Counted from the stretch's first letter, positions 7,627 through 16,309 are shown. The stretch: 64,000 nt of DNA from Lactococcus nasutitermitis (GCF_018403765.1 NZ_BOVQ01000006.1:62001-126000), one strand, 5' to 3'. Notes: generated by a model not told the origin, from the letters alone. Program-made: numbers and translations.

Positions 7627-8565
7627 TTAAAGAATAGTCGCAAGATAATCACTGATAGCTGGCAAATACTCATGACCGTATTCTGGTAGGACATAGAGAT
7701 GTTTTGGTGCGGTTATTTTATTATACGTTGCCATTTGAGTTATCGGAGGGACAATGGTATCCATTCCACCATAAATCCAGAAAACCTCGGCTTTAATACG
7801 TGTTGCGAGATTTTGAACGTCAATATATTCGAGTTGGTTGAAGAACCAATCTTCTCGTAGGTGGAGTGGGTCTTGAAATTGGAACCAATAGGGAATTTCT
7901 TCAAAAGCAGACGTTTGTGCGCCTAAATCATAAGCTTTACGATAGTCAGATAAAAAAGGATAGGTCGCAATAGCTCGCTTTATTTCAGGAACAAGCGCTG
8001 CACAAGCAATCGTTAGTCCACCTCCTTGTGAAGCACCACGAGCAGTAATATTTGTCTCATCGACATAGTCAAGCGCCATGAAAATTTTTGCAGCACTCGC
8101 TAAATCCATGTATTGACACACATAATAAAGGTTTTCATAACCTTCTTCAATACCACGAACAATCAAACCTTTCATCGTCATGCCTGAGGTTTTTGTATTA
8201 TCTTCACTTGGTCCGCCTTGCCCACGGCAATCAAGTGCAAGAACGACATTTCCCTCAGCAACAGCACCGACTTTATCAACCCAATCGCCACTGTCACAAT
8301 GATAACCGTGAAATTGAAGAATACCGGGATAGCGTTGTGTTAAATCTTTTGGTGTGATGAGTTGCGCGTGAATTTTTGCCCCATCAATGGCGATGAACCA
8401 AAGGTCATAAAAATTTGCTACTTTTGATGGGAGAGATTTCTGGGTAATTTCTACTTTGAAATCATGATTTTTGATTTGTTTTAATTTGTTATCCCAAAAA
8501 AGATCAAAATTGTCTGGTTTTTGCGCACTGCCAGTATAGTTTTTTAATTCATTTGAAATTCGCAT
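7627..8565 (-). CDS. Acetyl xylan esterase / cephalosporin-C deacetylase, carbohydrate esterase family 7
   Basis: 312 residues, usual CE7 size, alpha/beta-hydrolase fold. The catalytic triad is visible: Ser in RGASQGGGL, Asp in YGGMDTIVPP, His in EYGHEYL near the C-terminus; DCRGQGG is a family hallmark. No signal peptide, so it acts in the cytoplasm, removing acetyl groups from imported oligosaccharides. It is divergent from the GH113-like glycosidase gene and shares its regulatory palindrome AGTATATACT, placing it in the same regulon. A CAAGGAG ribosome site precedes the ATG. Confidence 0.88.
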   Translation of the reverse strand: MRISNELKNYTGSAQKPDNFDLFWDNKLKQIKNHDFKVEITQKSLPSKVANFYDLWFIAIDGAKIHAQLITPKDLTQRYPGILQFHGYHCDSGDWVDKVGAVAEGNVVLALDCRGQGGPSEDNTKTSGMTMKGLIVRGIEEGYENLYYVCQYMDLASAAKIFMALDYVDETNITARGASQGGGLTIACAALVPEIKRAIATYPFLSDYRKAYDLGAQTSAFEEIPYWFQFQDPLHLREDWFFNQLEYIDVQNLATRIKAEVFWIYGGMDTIVPPITQMATYNKITAPKHLYVLPEYGHEYLPAISDYLATIL

Positions 8566-8599
8566 TTGATTTACTCCTTGAATTTTTTCTAAGAAAGGG

Positions 8600-8629
8600 T
8601 TACAATAATTCTAAAAATAAGTATATACT
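8600..8629. promoter_or_regulatory. Divergent promoter region with AGTATATACT operator
   Basis: The palindrome AGTATATACT (8620-8629) contains a TATACT -10 box on both strands. On the plus strand TTACAA (8600-8605) is the -35 for the glycosidase gene; on the minus strand a weak TTGCTT (8648-8643) could serve the esterase gene. The same palindrome forms the -10 of the binding-protein promoter at 9618-9627. It is a likely site for the GntR regulator encoded at 14911-15627 (inference). Confidence 0.65.
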
Positions 8630-8658
8630 TTATTTGGATGAAAAGCAAGGAGAGATAA

Positions 8659-9591
8659 ATGAAAAAAATAAAAGGCACGAGTTTTGGTTATATGGCAAAA
8701 CCAGGGGAACTTAATGATGACTATGCAAAATGGTCTTTGAGAACCTTACAAGAACGTACAGGTATCAATACGATTATTCTGACGATTGTTGCAGAACAAG
8801 ATAAAGCACAATCTACAGAGATTCATTGGCGAGATGAGACAAAAGTGCCAAGTGATGAGGAAATTGTAGCAACCATCCGCTATGCACAAAGCTTAGGTTT
8901 AGATGTTATTTTGAAACCGATGGTAAATTGTGCTGATGGCACTTGGCGCGCTCATATCAACTTTTTTGATGAAGATGTCATTTGTGAGCCAAAATGGTCG
9001 GATTGGTTCAAGAATTATACGGAATTTTTGCTTCATTATGCGAAGGTTGCTGAAGAAAATCATTGCACTATGTTTGTTATTGGTTGTGAACTGGTCAATA
9101 CGGACCGCCGTGAAGCTGAATGGCGTAAACTGATAAAAGAAGTGCGTGAAGTTTATAGTGGTTTATTGACTTACAACTGCGATAAATATCAAGAAGACCG
9201 TCTGAAATGGTGGGATGCGGTGGATGTGATTTCTAGTTCTGGCTATTATCCTTATGATACATGGGAGGAACAACTGGCGAAAATTGAGCTAGTCGTGAAG
9301 AAGTACCAAAAACCATTTTTCTTTTGTGAAGCGGGCGCACCAAGCTGGGTAGGTGGAGATGTTCTGCCTAATGACTGGACATTAGTGGGTGATGTCAGTA
9401 TGGAGGCACAAGCGCGCTGGTATCAGGCAATGTTTGCTGCTGTTGAAAAAGTTGATTTTGTCGATGGTTTTGGACTGTGGGATTGGAAAGCTCATGTTTA
9501 TCCAGAGCAAGAAGCGCTGCAAGATAAGGATTATGCTTTCTTTAATAAACCGGCAGAAAAAATAATTAAAAAATTTTATAAAAATTTTTAG
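8659..9591 (+). CDS. Glycoside hydrolase family 113-like beta-mannanase/mannosidase (cytoplasmic)
   Basis: 310 residues, TIM-barrel style, no signal peptide. Segment MFVIGCELVNTDRREAEWR carries a Glu at residue 144 and KPFFFCEAGAP a Glu at 224. Their spacing of 80 residues and the surrounding sequence match the acid/base and nucleophile of GH113 beta-1,4-mannanases as I know them. The partners encoded nearby (CE7 esterase, sugar ABC importer, GH1 enzyme) fit breakdown of acetylated manno-oligosaccharides inside the cell. Substrate is inferred from family and context. The GAGAGATAA ribosome site lies before the ATG. Confidence 0.75.
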   Translation: MKKIKGTSFGYMAKPGELNDDYAKWSLRTLQERTGINTIILTIVAEQDKAQSTEIHWRDETKVPSDEEIVATIRYAQSLGLDVILKPMVNCADGTWRAHINFFDEDVICEPKWSDWFKNYTEFLLHYAKVAEENHCTMFVIGCELVNTDRREAEWRKLIKEVREVYSGLLTYNCDKYQEDRLKWWDAVDVISSSGYYPYDTWEEQLAKIELVVKKYQKPFFFCEAGAPSWVGGDVLPNDWTLVGDVSMEAQARWYQAMFAAVEKVDFVDGFGLWDWKAHVYPEQEALQDKDYAFFNKPAEKIIKKFYKNF

Positions 9592-9598
9592 TTTGAGC

Positions 9599-9659
9599 TT
9601 GACAAGGCAAAGTTAAAAGTATATACTTTATTTAGAAATAAAAAAGAAAACGTTTTACT
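9599..9659 (+). promoter_or_regulatory. Promoter, AGTATATACT operator and cre site of the sugar ABC operon
   Basis: TTGACA (9599-9604), 17-nt spacer, TATACT (9622-9627) lying inside the palindrome AGTATATACT (9618-9627). About 18 nt downstream AGAAAACGTTTTAC (9645-9658) is a good match to the CcpA catabolite-response consensus. The layout suggests specific repression by GntR at the -10 and glucose repression by CcpA acting as a roadblock (inference). Confidence 0.75.
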
Positions 9660-9672
9660 AAAGGCCTAGGTC

Positions 9673-9699
9673 TTTCACTTGTGTGTTACACAAGTGAAA
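9673..9699 (+). other. Strong hairpin in the 5' leader of the sugar-binding protein mRNA
   Basis: TTTCACTTGTGT-GTT-ACACAAGTGAAA: a perfect 12-bp stem with a three-base loop, without a T-run. It lies between promoter and ribosome site, so it may stabilise the mRNA rather than terminate it (inference). Confidence 0.7.
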
Positions 9700-9741
9700 T
9701 TCATAAAGGAGGAAAAGAAAACGCAAAAGGAGATTTCAACC

Positions 9742-11067
9742 ATGAAAAAACGTTGGATTGTTGGCGGTACTGCGGTAGCAATGCTTAGTGTAGCTGTTTT
9801 GGCAGGATGTGGCAACTCATCTAAAAGTGCAAGCTCATCAGGAGACAACAACAAGAACATCAAAGCAAGTATTACTTTGGTAGATGACAAGACTGACTGG
9901 GCATCAAACGGTACTTGGAAAAAGTACATTGCTGAATTTAACAAAGAATATCCAAATATCAAAGTTAAAGAAGAAGCACTCAATAACTACGACCAAACCG
10001 AACAAACACGGATGTCATCAAAGAACTTTGGTGATGTTGTGATGCTTCCAGCAGCGGTCGCTCCAAAAGATTATCCTGCTTTCTTTACTTCACTTGGTAA
10101 AACGTCAGCCTTATCTAAGAAATATCAAGGAACAAGCGACAGAACCTATGGCGGACAACAATATGGACTGCCATCAGAAATGAATGCGACAGGTATGCTT
10201 GCAAATATGAATGTCTTTAAAGCAGCTGGTATTGATAGCTGGCCTACGACAACTGCTGATTTTATCAAAGATTTGCAGGCAATCAAAGCGAAAGAACCTG
10301 GTGTCATTCCACTTTATACAAACTATGCTTGTGGTTGGGCGTTGGTTGACTGGGACTTTACACGTAATGCTGTTTCAGGAAATCCTAACATGGATTATCA
10401 AGAATTGGCAAATAATACATCGCCATTTAGCAAAGGTAAGACGATGTACACGATTTACGATACCTTATATCAAACAGCAAAAGATGGCTTGATTGACCCA
10501 GACCCTACAACAGATGATTGGAATACTTCTGTCACAGATATGGCGAAAAATAAAGTGGCTGTGATGGTTCTTGGCTCATGGGCTGTTCCTCAAGTTCAAT
10601 CTCAGATGAAGTCAGGTCAGTCAAATATTAAGATGGAAGCTTTCCCTCAAGCTGCGCCTAATGGTAAAACTTATATGCTTTTAGGTGGCGACTACAACTG
10701 GGCAATTAACAAAAATAGTAAATCACAACAAGCTGACCGTGATTTGGTGGATTGGTTGGTGAATAAATCTAACTTTGCGAAAGATAATGGTGGAATGTCT
10801 CCTGTCAAAGGTTCTAAAGCACCAGCAGACTTTGACCTTGAAAATGGTGTGAAGTTTATCCAATCAGGCACAACACCAAAAGCAAAAGCGGATTGGTTCT
10901 CTAATGTCAACAATACAAGTCAAGTTGGTATTGGTACAACGCAAACGGTGAAACAACAAATTATTGATGCTGGTGATGGCAGCTCAAAGAAGAGCTTTAG
11001 TAGTATTATGTCAGGCTTAAATACTTCTTGGGGTAAAGCTGTTAAACAATATGGCTACAATAAGTAA
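9742..11067 (+). CDS. Carbohydrate ABC transporter, substrate-binding lipoprotein
   Basis: 441 residues. The ATG at 9742 is chosen over an in-frame ATG at 9679 because AAAAGGAGA lies 9 nt before it and it begins a clean lipoprotein signal (MKKRWIVGG... with lipobox LAGC, Cys23). The upstream ATG also falls inside a hairpin. The mature protein is an extracellular family-1 solute-binding protein (GDVVMLPAAV, YGLPSEMNATGMLANM, DLVDWLVN). It should deliver an oligosaccharide to the two permeases encoded after it. A terminator-like hairpin separates it from them, so it is probably made in excess. Confidence 0.9.
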   Translation: MKKRWIVGGTAVAMLSVAVLAGCGNSSKSASSSGDNNKNIKASITLVDDKTDWASNGTWKKYIAEFNKEYPNIKVKEEALNNYDQTEQTRMSSKNFGDVVMLPAAVAPKDYPAFFTSLGKTSALSKKYQGTSDRTYGGQQYGLPSEMNATGMLANMNVFKAAGIDSWPTTTADFIKDLQAIKAKEPGVIPLYTNYACGWALVDWDFTRNAVSGNPNMDYQELANNTSPFSKGKTMYTIYDTLYQTAKDGLIDPDPTTDDWNTSVTDMAKNKVAVMVLGSWAVPQVQSQMKSGQSNIKMEAFPQAAPNGKTYMLLGGDYNWAINKNSKSQQADRDLVDWLVNKSNFAKDNGGMSPVKGSKAPADFDLENGVKFIQSGTTPKAKADWFSNVNNTSQVGIGTTQTVKQQIIDAGDGSSKKSFSSIMSGLNTSWGKAVKQYGYNK

Positions 11068-11087
11068 AGTTGAATAAAAATGAATGG

Positions 11088-11123
11088 AGTTGGGAGGGAA
11101 AGAAACTTTCTCCCAACTTTTTT
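11088..11123 (+). terminator. Intra-operon terminator between binding protein and permease genes
   Basis: AGTTGGGAG ... CTCCCAACT with a T7 tail, directly before the permease ribosome site. Because the permease genes have no other clear promoter, it probably works partially, lowering permease expression relative to the binding protein. Confidence 0.8.
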
Positions 11124-11136
11124 GAAAGGAATGTCT

Positions 11137-12018
11137 ATGTTGAAGCATTTGTCTCAAAAAAATGAAAAAAGATTAGTGATTGTGGCGTTTACGATTGTCC
11201 CATTGGTACTACTTTTGACATTTTCTTATTTTCCGCTTGTGAAGATGATACAATATTCGGTGACGGATTGGGACGGGATTAGTCCAGTATCTAACTTTGT
11301 CGGGCTAAAAAACTATGAAACGATTTTTACCAATCCGAACTACTTTGGTGTTTTTAAAAATAGTTTGTATTATTTTGCTTCGAGCTTCCCACAACTTGGC
11401 TTAGCATTGCTATTTGCAACGATTTTGAGTTTTAAAGTTCGCTTTGGAAATTTTTGGAAAGGAGTGCTTTTCTTTCCTTACCTTTTGAATGGTGTTGCGG
11501 TTGGTTTTATTTTCCTATATTTCTATAAACTAGGTGGCTCACTTGATACCTTGCTTGGATATATTGGAATTCATCATACTCCTCTTTGGTTGGGGAATCA
11601 ATCTATCAATAATATTTCTTTATCGTTTACTTCGCTGTGGCGCTATATGGGCTTTAACTTTTTAATCTTTCTTGGTGCAATTCAATCTGTGGATCCTGAG
11701 ATTTATGAAGCAGCTGAGATGGACGGTGCCAATCGTTGGAATCAATTTCGTTATATTATTGTTCCGGCAATCAAAAATATTTTGTTTTTGAATATCATTT
11801 TGAGTGTTTCGGGTGCTTTATCGGTCTTTGAAGTGCCTTATATCATGACCGGTGGTGCGAATGGTACGATGACTTTTGTTATTCAAACGGTGGATACGGC
11901 ATTTCAGTATAATCAAGTAGGACTTGCTTCGGCAATGGCTGTTATTTTGCTTGCGATTGTATTGATTGTGTCATTAGCACAATATCTCTTAACACAAGAT
12001 AGAGGGGCTAAAAAATGA
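11137..12018 (+). CDS. Carbohydrate ABC transporter permease (MalF/UgpA type)
   Basis: 293 residues, six membrane helices. The start at 11137 has GAAAGGA 6-7 nt upstream; an in-frame ATG at 11080 lies upstream of the terminator hairpin and is unlikely. The cytoplasmic EAA loop reads YEAAEMDGANRWNQFRYIIVPAIK in the family position, the contact for the ATPase. It overlaps the next permease gene by 4 nt (ATGA). No ATPase gene is in the cluster, so it likely uses a shared MsmK-type ATPase encoded elsewhere. Confidence 0.9.
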   Translation: MLKHLSQKNEKRLVIVAFTIVPLVLLLTFSYFPLVKMIQYSVTDWDGISPVSNFVGLKNYETIFTNPNYFGVFKNSLYYFASSFPQLGLALLFATILSFKVRFGNFWKGVLFFPYLLNGVAVGFIFLYFYKLGGSLDTLLGYIGIHHTPLWLGNQSINNISLSFTSLWRYMGFNFLIFLGAIQSVDPEIYEAAEMDGANRWNQFRYIIVPAIKNILFLNIILSVSGALSVFEVPYIMTGGANGTMTFVIQTVDTAFQYNQVGLASAMAVILLAIVLIVSLAQYLLTQDRGAKK

Positions 12019-12845
12019 AAAACAAAAAAAGATTTAAAGCAAGTTCTCTTCTAAAATATATTCCGCTTGTGATTTGGACATTGATTACCATCATTCCATT
12101 GTTGGTGGTGTTCATTGGCTCGGTGAAGTCAAATCATGAATTTATGAATTCTGGTGTGCTGAGTTTGCCAAAACATTGGGATTTTCATAACTATGTGCAA
12201 GCTTTTAATCAAGGGCAGATGTTGACAGGTTTTAAAAATACCTTTATTATCTTTGTGGTTTCAATGGCGGGACAGTTATTGATTAGTTCATCGTTTGCTT
12301 ATGTGATGAGTCGTTTTGAGTTTCGCTTGAAGAAGGTGATTATGTCACTTTTCATGTTTGCAATGTTGATTCCAGCGATTACAAGTCAGGTGGCGACTTT
12401 TCAGATTATCAATGGGCTGGGCTTGGTAGATACGATTTGGTCGGTGATTATTTTGTATCTGGGAACGAACATTATTGCGGTTTATATTTTCATGCAATTT
12501 TTGCAAGAAATTCCTGTGTCGTTGGATGAGTCGGCTTATTTGGATGGGGCTTCTTATTTTCGGATTTTCAGGTCAATTATTTTGCCTAATCTGAAAGCAC
12601 CGATTGTGACGATGTTGATTATTTCTGGTGTGGGTGTTTATAATGATTTTTACAATCCTTATCTTTATATGCCAGACCCTAGTTTGAAAGTTATTTCGAC
12701 GGCTTTGTTTGCTTTTAAAGGGGCGCATAATACGCAATGGCCTTATATCTTGTCGGCGGTTATGATTGTTATCATACCTATCTTGATTTTGTTCTTGGCT
12801 TTGCAGAAATATATCTATAATGGTGTGACGGGTTCAGTCAAATGA
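12015..12845 (+). CDS. Carbohydrate ABC transporter permease (MalG/UgpE type)
   Basis: 276 residues with six membrane helices and the EAA-like loop DESAYLDGASYFRIFRSIILP. It starts within the stop of the preceding permease gene and its own stop overlaps the next start (ATGA), so three genes are translationally coupled. It forms the importer's membrane pair with the preceding protein. Confidence 0.9.
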   Translation: MKNKKRFKASSLLKYIPLVIWTLITIIPLLVVFIGSVKSNHEFMNSGVLSLPKHWDFHNYVQAFNQGQMLTGFKNTFIIFVVSMAGQLLISSSFAYVMSRFEFRLKKVIMSLFMFAMLIPAITSQVATFQIINGLGLVDTIWSVIILYLGTNIIAVYIFMQFLQEIPVSLDESAYLDGASYFRIFRSIILPNLKAPIVTMLIISGVGVYNDFYNPYLYMPDPSLKVISTALFAFKGAHNTQWPYILSAVMIVIIPILILFLALQKYIYNGVTGSVK

Positions 12846-13396
12846 AAACAAATCGTTTTACTTGGCTGTTGCAACAGTTTTATATGATTGTGCTGGCATC
12901 GTTGATGTTTTGGATAAATCTACTCCGTGGTTTTGTGCTTTTTGGATGGACTTATAGTTTTACGAAGACTTTTGCTTATTTGCGCGCTTCATATTATGAT
13001 AAGTATCGTGAAGCCACGCGAGGTGCGAAGGTAAAGTTTGATGGAAGTAATCTTATGGCATGGCTCATGCTGTGTCTGGTGGTGTTCATCGGGCGCTTTC
13101 CCTTGTCGAATATGACAACTTTTATTTTAGTGGTTGCTTTGGCTTACTTTATTTTGTTGATGATTTATATCATTTTTAAGAGTTATTTTGGACAGGTGCG
13201 TTTTGTTGATGTGATGCAAAAAATCATGACGAACTGGTCGTTGGCTTTTTATGTGTTGATGTTGTTGATTTTGGCATTAATCTTGACAGGATTTAGTAAG
13301 ATTATCTTTATTATTTTCGTGCCGGGATTTTTATGTAAAATGCTTGTTGTTGTTTTTCAGAGGTTGGATAAAAAGAATATAAAACGGGAAGAATAA
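12842..13396 (+). CDS. YesL-like (DUF624) membrane protein
   Basis: 184 residues, about four membrane segments. The N-terminal FYMIVLASLMFWINLLRGFVLFG and the segment SYYDKYREATRGAKVKF fit the DUF624/YesL family, small membrane proteins regularly encoded inside ABC sugar operons of Firmicutes. Biochemical role unknown; a part in transporter assembly is only suggested by this association. Four-nt overlap with the preceding permease gene. Confidence 0.75.
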   Translation: MKTNRFTWLLQQFYMIVLASLMFWINLLRGFVLFGWTYSFTKTFAYLRASYYDKYREATRGAKVKFDGSNLMAWLMLCLVVFIGRFPLSNMTTFILVVALAYFILLMIYIIFKSYFGQVRFVDVMQKIMTNWSLAFYVLMLLILALILTGFSKIIFIIFVPGFLCKMLVVVFQRLDKKNIKREE

Positions 13397-13418
13397 TTGT
13401 TTAGGAAGTGGGAAAGAG

Positions 13419-14843
13419 ATGAAATTAGAATTTTTAAAGGATTTTTTGTGGGGAGCGGCGACGAGTGGACCGCAGACAGAAGGACGTTTTAAAAAGAAAC
13501 ACGCAAATATTTTTGATTATGATTTTGAGAAATTTCCTGAGCATTTTTGGCATGGGATAGGTCCAGATACAGCGAGTAATTTTTACAATGATTTTCGAGA
13601 AGATATTCGTTTGATGAAAGAGGCTGGGCTTAATTCTGTGCGGACGAGTATTCAGTGGTCGCGTTTGATTGATGATTTGGAAGAAGTGACGTTAAATGCG
13701 GATGCTGTGCGCTTTTATAATGCGGTAATTGATGAATTTCTGGCTAATGGTATTCGTCCGATGATTAATTTGCATCATTTTGATTTACCTGTGGAGTTGC
13801 TGCATAAATATGGTGGCTGGACGAATAAAAAAGTCGTGGAATTGTATGTGAAATATGCGGAAAAATGTTTTGAATGTTTTTCTGACCGGGTGACGGACTG
13901 GTTTACGCACAATGAGCCAATGGTTGTGGTTGATGGTGGTTATTTGTATCAATTTCACTATCCGGATATTGTGGATGGAAAGTTGGCGGTACAGGTGGCT
14001 TATAATCTCCAACTGGCTTCAAGCTTGGCGATTCAAAAATTTCGGGAAGTCAATCGTAATCCTGAGGGGAAAATCGGGATTGTTCTGAATTTGTGTCCGA
14101 ATTATCCAGCTTCAAGTGAAGCAGAAGATGTGGCAGCCGCTCATTTTGCGGATTTGTGGCAAAATCAACTCTTTATGGATGCATCGGTCAAGGGTGAATT
14201 TCCCCATGAATTAGTGGAAATTTTGACGAAAGATGAGGTTATCTGGGAGAGTACGGCAGAAGAATTGCAAATTATCAGGGAAAATACGGTTGATAATTTT
14301 GGTGTGAATTTTTATCATCCTAATCGGGCACAACGTCCGTATTATTCGAGTGATAGTTTGGCGGTGGATTGGTTGCCGAATAAATATTTTGATGATTATA
14401 GTCTGCATGGGGCGCGAATGAATGTGGATAAGGGCTGGGAAATTTATCCGCAGACCTTGTATGAGATTGCGAAAAATATTCAGGAAAACTATGGGAATAT
14501 TCCTTGGTATGTATCGGAATGTGGCATGGGAGTGAGCTGTGAGGAGCGTTATTTAGGTGATGATGGGGAAATCAAGGATGATTTTCGGATTCAGTTTATC
14601 ACGGAGCATTTGTATTGGTTGCATAAGGCGATAGCTGAAGGAGCGAATTGTTTTGGTTTTCATCTGTGGACGCCGATTGATTGTTTTAGTTGGCGGAATT
14701 CGTATCGTAATCGTTATGGGTTGATTTCTTTAAATGTGCATACGCAGGAAAAACGCTTGAAAAAATCGGCTTATTTCTTTAAGGAATTGGCAGATAGCTC
14801 TCAATTAGAAGTTTCTGAAGAAATTTTTAGAAAATTTCAATGA
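13419..14843 (+). CDS. Glycoside hydrolase family 1 (beta-glucosidase/beta-mannosidase type)
   Basis: 474 residues, usual GH1 length and (beta/alpha)8 barrel order: FLWGAATSGPQTEG at the N-terminus, acid/base Glu in WFTHNEPMVV (about residue 165), nucleophile Glu in WYVSECGMG (about 368). The nucleophile motif differs from the common TENG, marking a divergent subgroup. No phosphate-binding signature of 6-phospho-glucosidases is apparent, and the sugar enters through an ABC importer unphosphorylated, so a plain exo-glycosidase acting on oligosaccharide ends is likely. Cytoplasmic. Confidence 0.85.
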   Translation: MKLEFLKDFLWGAATSGPQTEGRFKKKHANIFDYDFEKFPEHFWHGIGPDTASNFYNDFREDIRLMKEAGLNSVRTSIQWSRLIDDLEEVTLNADAVRFYNAVIDEFLANGIRPMINLHHFDLPVELLHKYGGWTNKKVVELYVKYAEKCFECFSDRVTDWFTHNEPMVVVDGGYLYQFHYPDIVDGKLAVQVAYNLQLASSLAIQKFREVNRNPEGKIGIVLNLCPNYPASSEAEDVAAAHFADLWQNQLFMDASVKGEFPHELVEILTKDEVIWESTAEELQIIRENTVDNFGVNFYHPNRAQRPYYSSDSLAVDWLPNKYFDDYSLHGARMNVDKGWEIYPQTLYEIAKNIQENYGNIPWYVSECGMGVSCEERYLGDDGEIKDDFRIQFITEHLYWLHKAIAEGANCFGFHLWTPIDCFSWRNSYRNRYGLISLNVHTQEKRLKKSAYFFKELADSSQLEVSEEIFRKFQ

Positions 14844-14910
14844 AAATAAAGAGCGTTTTTAGGAAATAGTGTTATGATAGAGAAATAATCCTATTTTGAG
14901 AAAGTTACCT

Positions 14911-15627
14911 ATGAATAAGTATCTAAAAATAAAAAATGATGTGAGAAATAAAATTATCTCTGGTGTCTATAAGCCGGGTGCAATGTTGCCTGGGGAGAAT
15001 GATTTTATTGGCCTCTATCATACTTCAAAAATGACAGTGAAGCATGCAATGGATGAACTTGTGCGTGAAGGATTGATTATTAAACGGCGAGGAAGTGGAA
15101 CTTTCGTCAAAGAATTGAGCCAAAATGAATTAGAGAATTTTAAGGTAATCAATCAGTTTCAAGGTTCCACGGCGCTTTTTTCGGATAAAAAAATAATGAG
15201 TGATGTGTTGACTTTTGAAGTTATCTCGGCAACACCTTTTATCATGAATAAATTGGGTGTTGATGAGAAAACTAAAATATATCATGTAAGACGCTTGCGT
15301 TTTGTAGATGATGAACCTTATGTGATTGAAAATAGTTTTATGCCAACGGAGATTGTTCAAGATTTGACGTTGAAAATTTGTCAAGGTTCAATTTATGAAT
15401 ATATCGAAGAGAAGTTGAAACTTGCCATTGGTAGCGCGCATCGGCATATTGAGGCACGGCGCGGTACGGATGAGGAGACGAAGTTGTTGGATCTTGCTGA
15501 GGGAGATCCGGTAGTCATTGCTTCGCAGACGGCTTATTTAACGGATGGACGTGCGTTTGAATACTCAGAAAATGTACATCGTTATGATAAGTATGGTTTT
15601 GAGACGGTGCTGATACGGAAGAATTGA
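14911..15627 (+). CDS. GntR-family regulator with UTRA domain (HutC subfamily)
   Basis: 238 residues. An in-frame TTG at 14896 lacks a ribosome site; ATG 14911 follows GAGAAAG. N-terminal winged helix (residues 1-70, LPGENDFIGLYHTSKMTVKHAM and RRGSGTFVKE), then a UTRA ligand domain (about 85-235, IYHVRRLRFVDDEPYVIENS, YIEEKLKL). It closes the glycan cluster and has its own -10 (TATGAT near 14873). It is the likely repressor for the AGTATATACT sites at 8620 and 9618, released by a sugar from the pathway (inference). Confidence 0.87.
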   Translation: MNKYLKIKNDVRNKIISGVYKPGAMLPGENDFIGLYHTSKMTVKHAMDELVREGLIIKRRGSGTFVKELSQNELENFKVINQFQGSTALFSDKKIMSDVLTFEVISATPFIMNKLGVDEKTKIYHVRRLRFVDDEPYVIENSFMPTEIVQDLTLKICQGSIYEYIEEKLKLAIGSAHRHIEARRGTDEETKLLDLAEGDPVVIASQTAYLTDGRAFEYSENVHRYDKYGFETVLIRKN

Positions 15628-15630
15628 AAA

Positions 15631-15653
15631 AAGCCTGAGGTTTCAGGCTTTTT
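15631..15653. terminator. Terminator after the GntR gene, convergent with the toxin gene
   Basis: AAGCCTGA-N4-TCAGGCTT followed by TTTT; the A-run before it gives a T-run on the minus strand as well. Confidence 0.88.
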
Positions 15654-16005
15654 ATGATAGGAAAAGTTTTGCGTAGTCACTTTGTGTAGGGAGTAAATCA
15701 ATAACTGTTACGGTTTTTTCATGGATGTAGTACAGGAGAATGTACTTGCCATTAACAATAGGAAGCCCAAATGTTTTATGATTTGGAAGAAGTTTTGTAC
15801 CAATTTTTTGGTCGGCGTCAAAACCACGTTCGGGAAAATTTTCAAGTTGTCTGATATCAGAAAGAATTTGATTTTTTCGTTTTTGTGCGGCATCAGGAGC
15901 TATGAGAATATTTTTTATATATTTCGTTATCTCGATAATTTGTTCATAAACGGGAAGTTTAATCTCAACATCATAAGTCTGCAAGGCGTTGCTCCATTTC
16001 GTCAA
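15652..16005 (-). CDS. Type II toxin, RelE/ParE superfamily
   Basis: 117 residues, small and basic, ending in the RelE/ParE-like strands KTFGLPIVNGKYILLYYIHEKTVTVIDLLP. It overlaps the upstream antitoxin gene by 35 nt, the usual tight coupling. RelE members cleave ribosome-bound mRNA while ParE members inhibit gyrase; the sequence does not decide between them. The only Met near the N-terminus is the annotated one. It could act in plasmid-like maintenance or stress arrest. Confidence 0.75.
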   Translation of the reverse strand: MTKWSNALQTYDVEIKLPVYEQIIEITKYIKNILIAPDAAQKRKNQILSDIRQLENFPERGFDADQKIGTKLLPNHKTFGLPIVNGKYILLYYIHEKTVTVIDLLPTQSDYAKLFLS

Positions 16006-16249
16006 GTGATAATGAAGCTGTGTTTAGATTTTCTTTGAGACGTTGTTGAAGATTGGATATTAAAAGTTCACGTTCTGCTTCGTCTTTGTCCAAAAAAGGA
16101 AGTACTTTATTAGTCGCAACAAATTGTAGAAAATAGTTAAAAGCACTCGTTGCATCAAGATTTTTTTCTGAAAATACTGCGCTTGCTTGCTGATAAAGTT
16201 CGGCATTCGTTTTAAAATTGACTTGTTTATTTTTTTCTAAAGTAGACAT
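15971..16249 (-). CDS. Antitoxin, RelB/DinJ-like
   Basis: 92 residues. The N-terminus (KQVNFKTNAELYQQASAVFSEKNLDATSAFNYFLQFVA) fits the ribbon-helix-helix RelB/DinJ domain that binds the operator; the C-terminal half is acidic and helical, as expected for toxin binding. The ribosome site is AGGGGG. An inverted repeat immediately upstream (16261-16280) should be its autoregulatory operator. Confidence 0.78.
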   Translation of the reverse strand: MSTLEKNKQVNFKTNAELYQQASAVFSEKNLDATSAFNYFLQFVATNKVLPFLDKDEAERELLISNLQQRLKENLNTASLSLDEMEQRLADL

Positions 16250-16260
16250 TATAGCCCCCT

Positions 16261-16280
16261 ATATAGTTTTATAACTATAT
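16261..16280 (-). promoter_or_regulatory. Inverted repeat, likely toxin-antitoxin autoregulation operator
   Basis: ATATAGTT-N4-AACTATAT, perfect 8-bp arms, 12 nt upstream of the antitoxin start, with an extra AACTAT half site near 16294. Confidence 0.65.
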
Positions 16281-16309
16281 TATATCATAAAAATAACTAT
16301 TTTTTGAAC

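Noticed and set aside
14861-14893. Inverted repeat TAGGA/TCCTA as GntR autoregulatory site
   Set aside because: Short arms with a long gap and no likeness to AGTATATACT; too weak to call.
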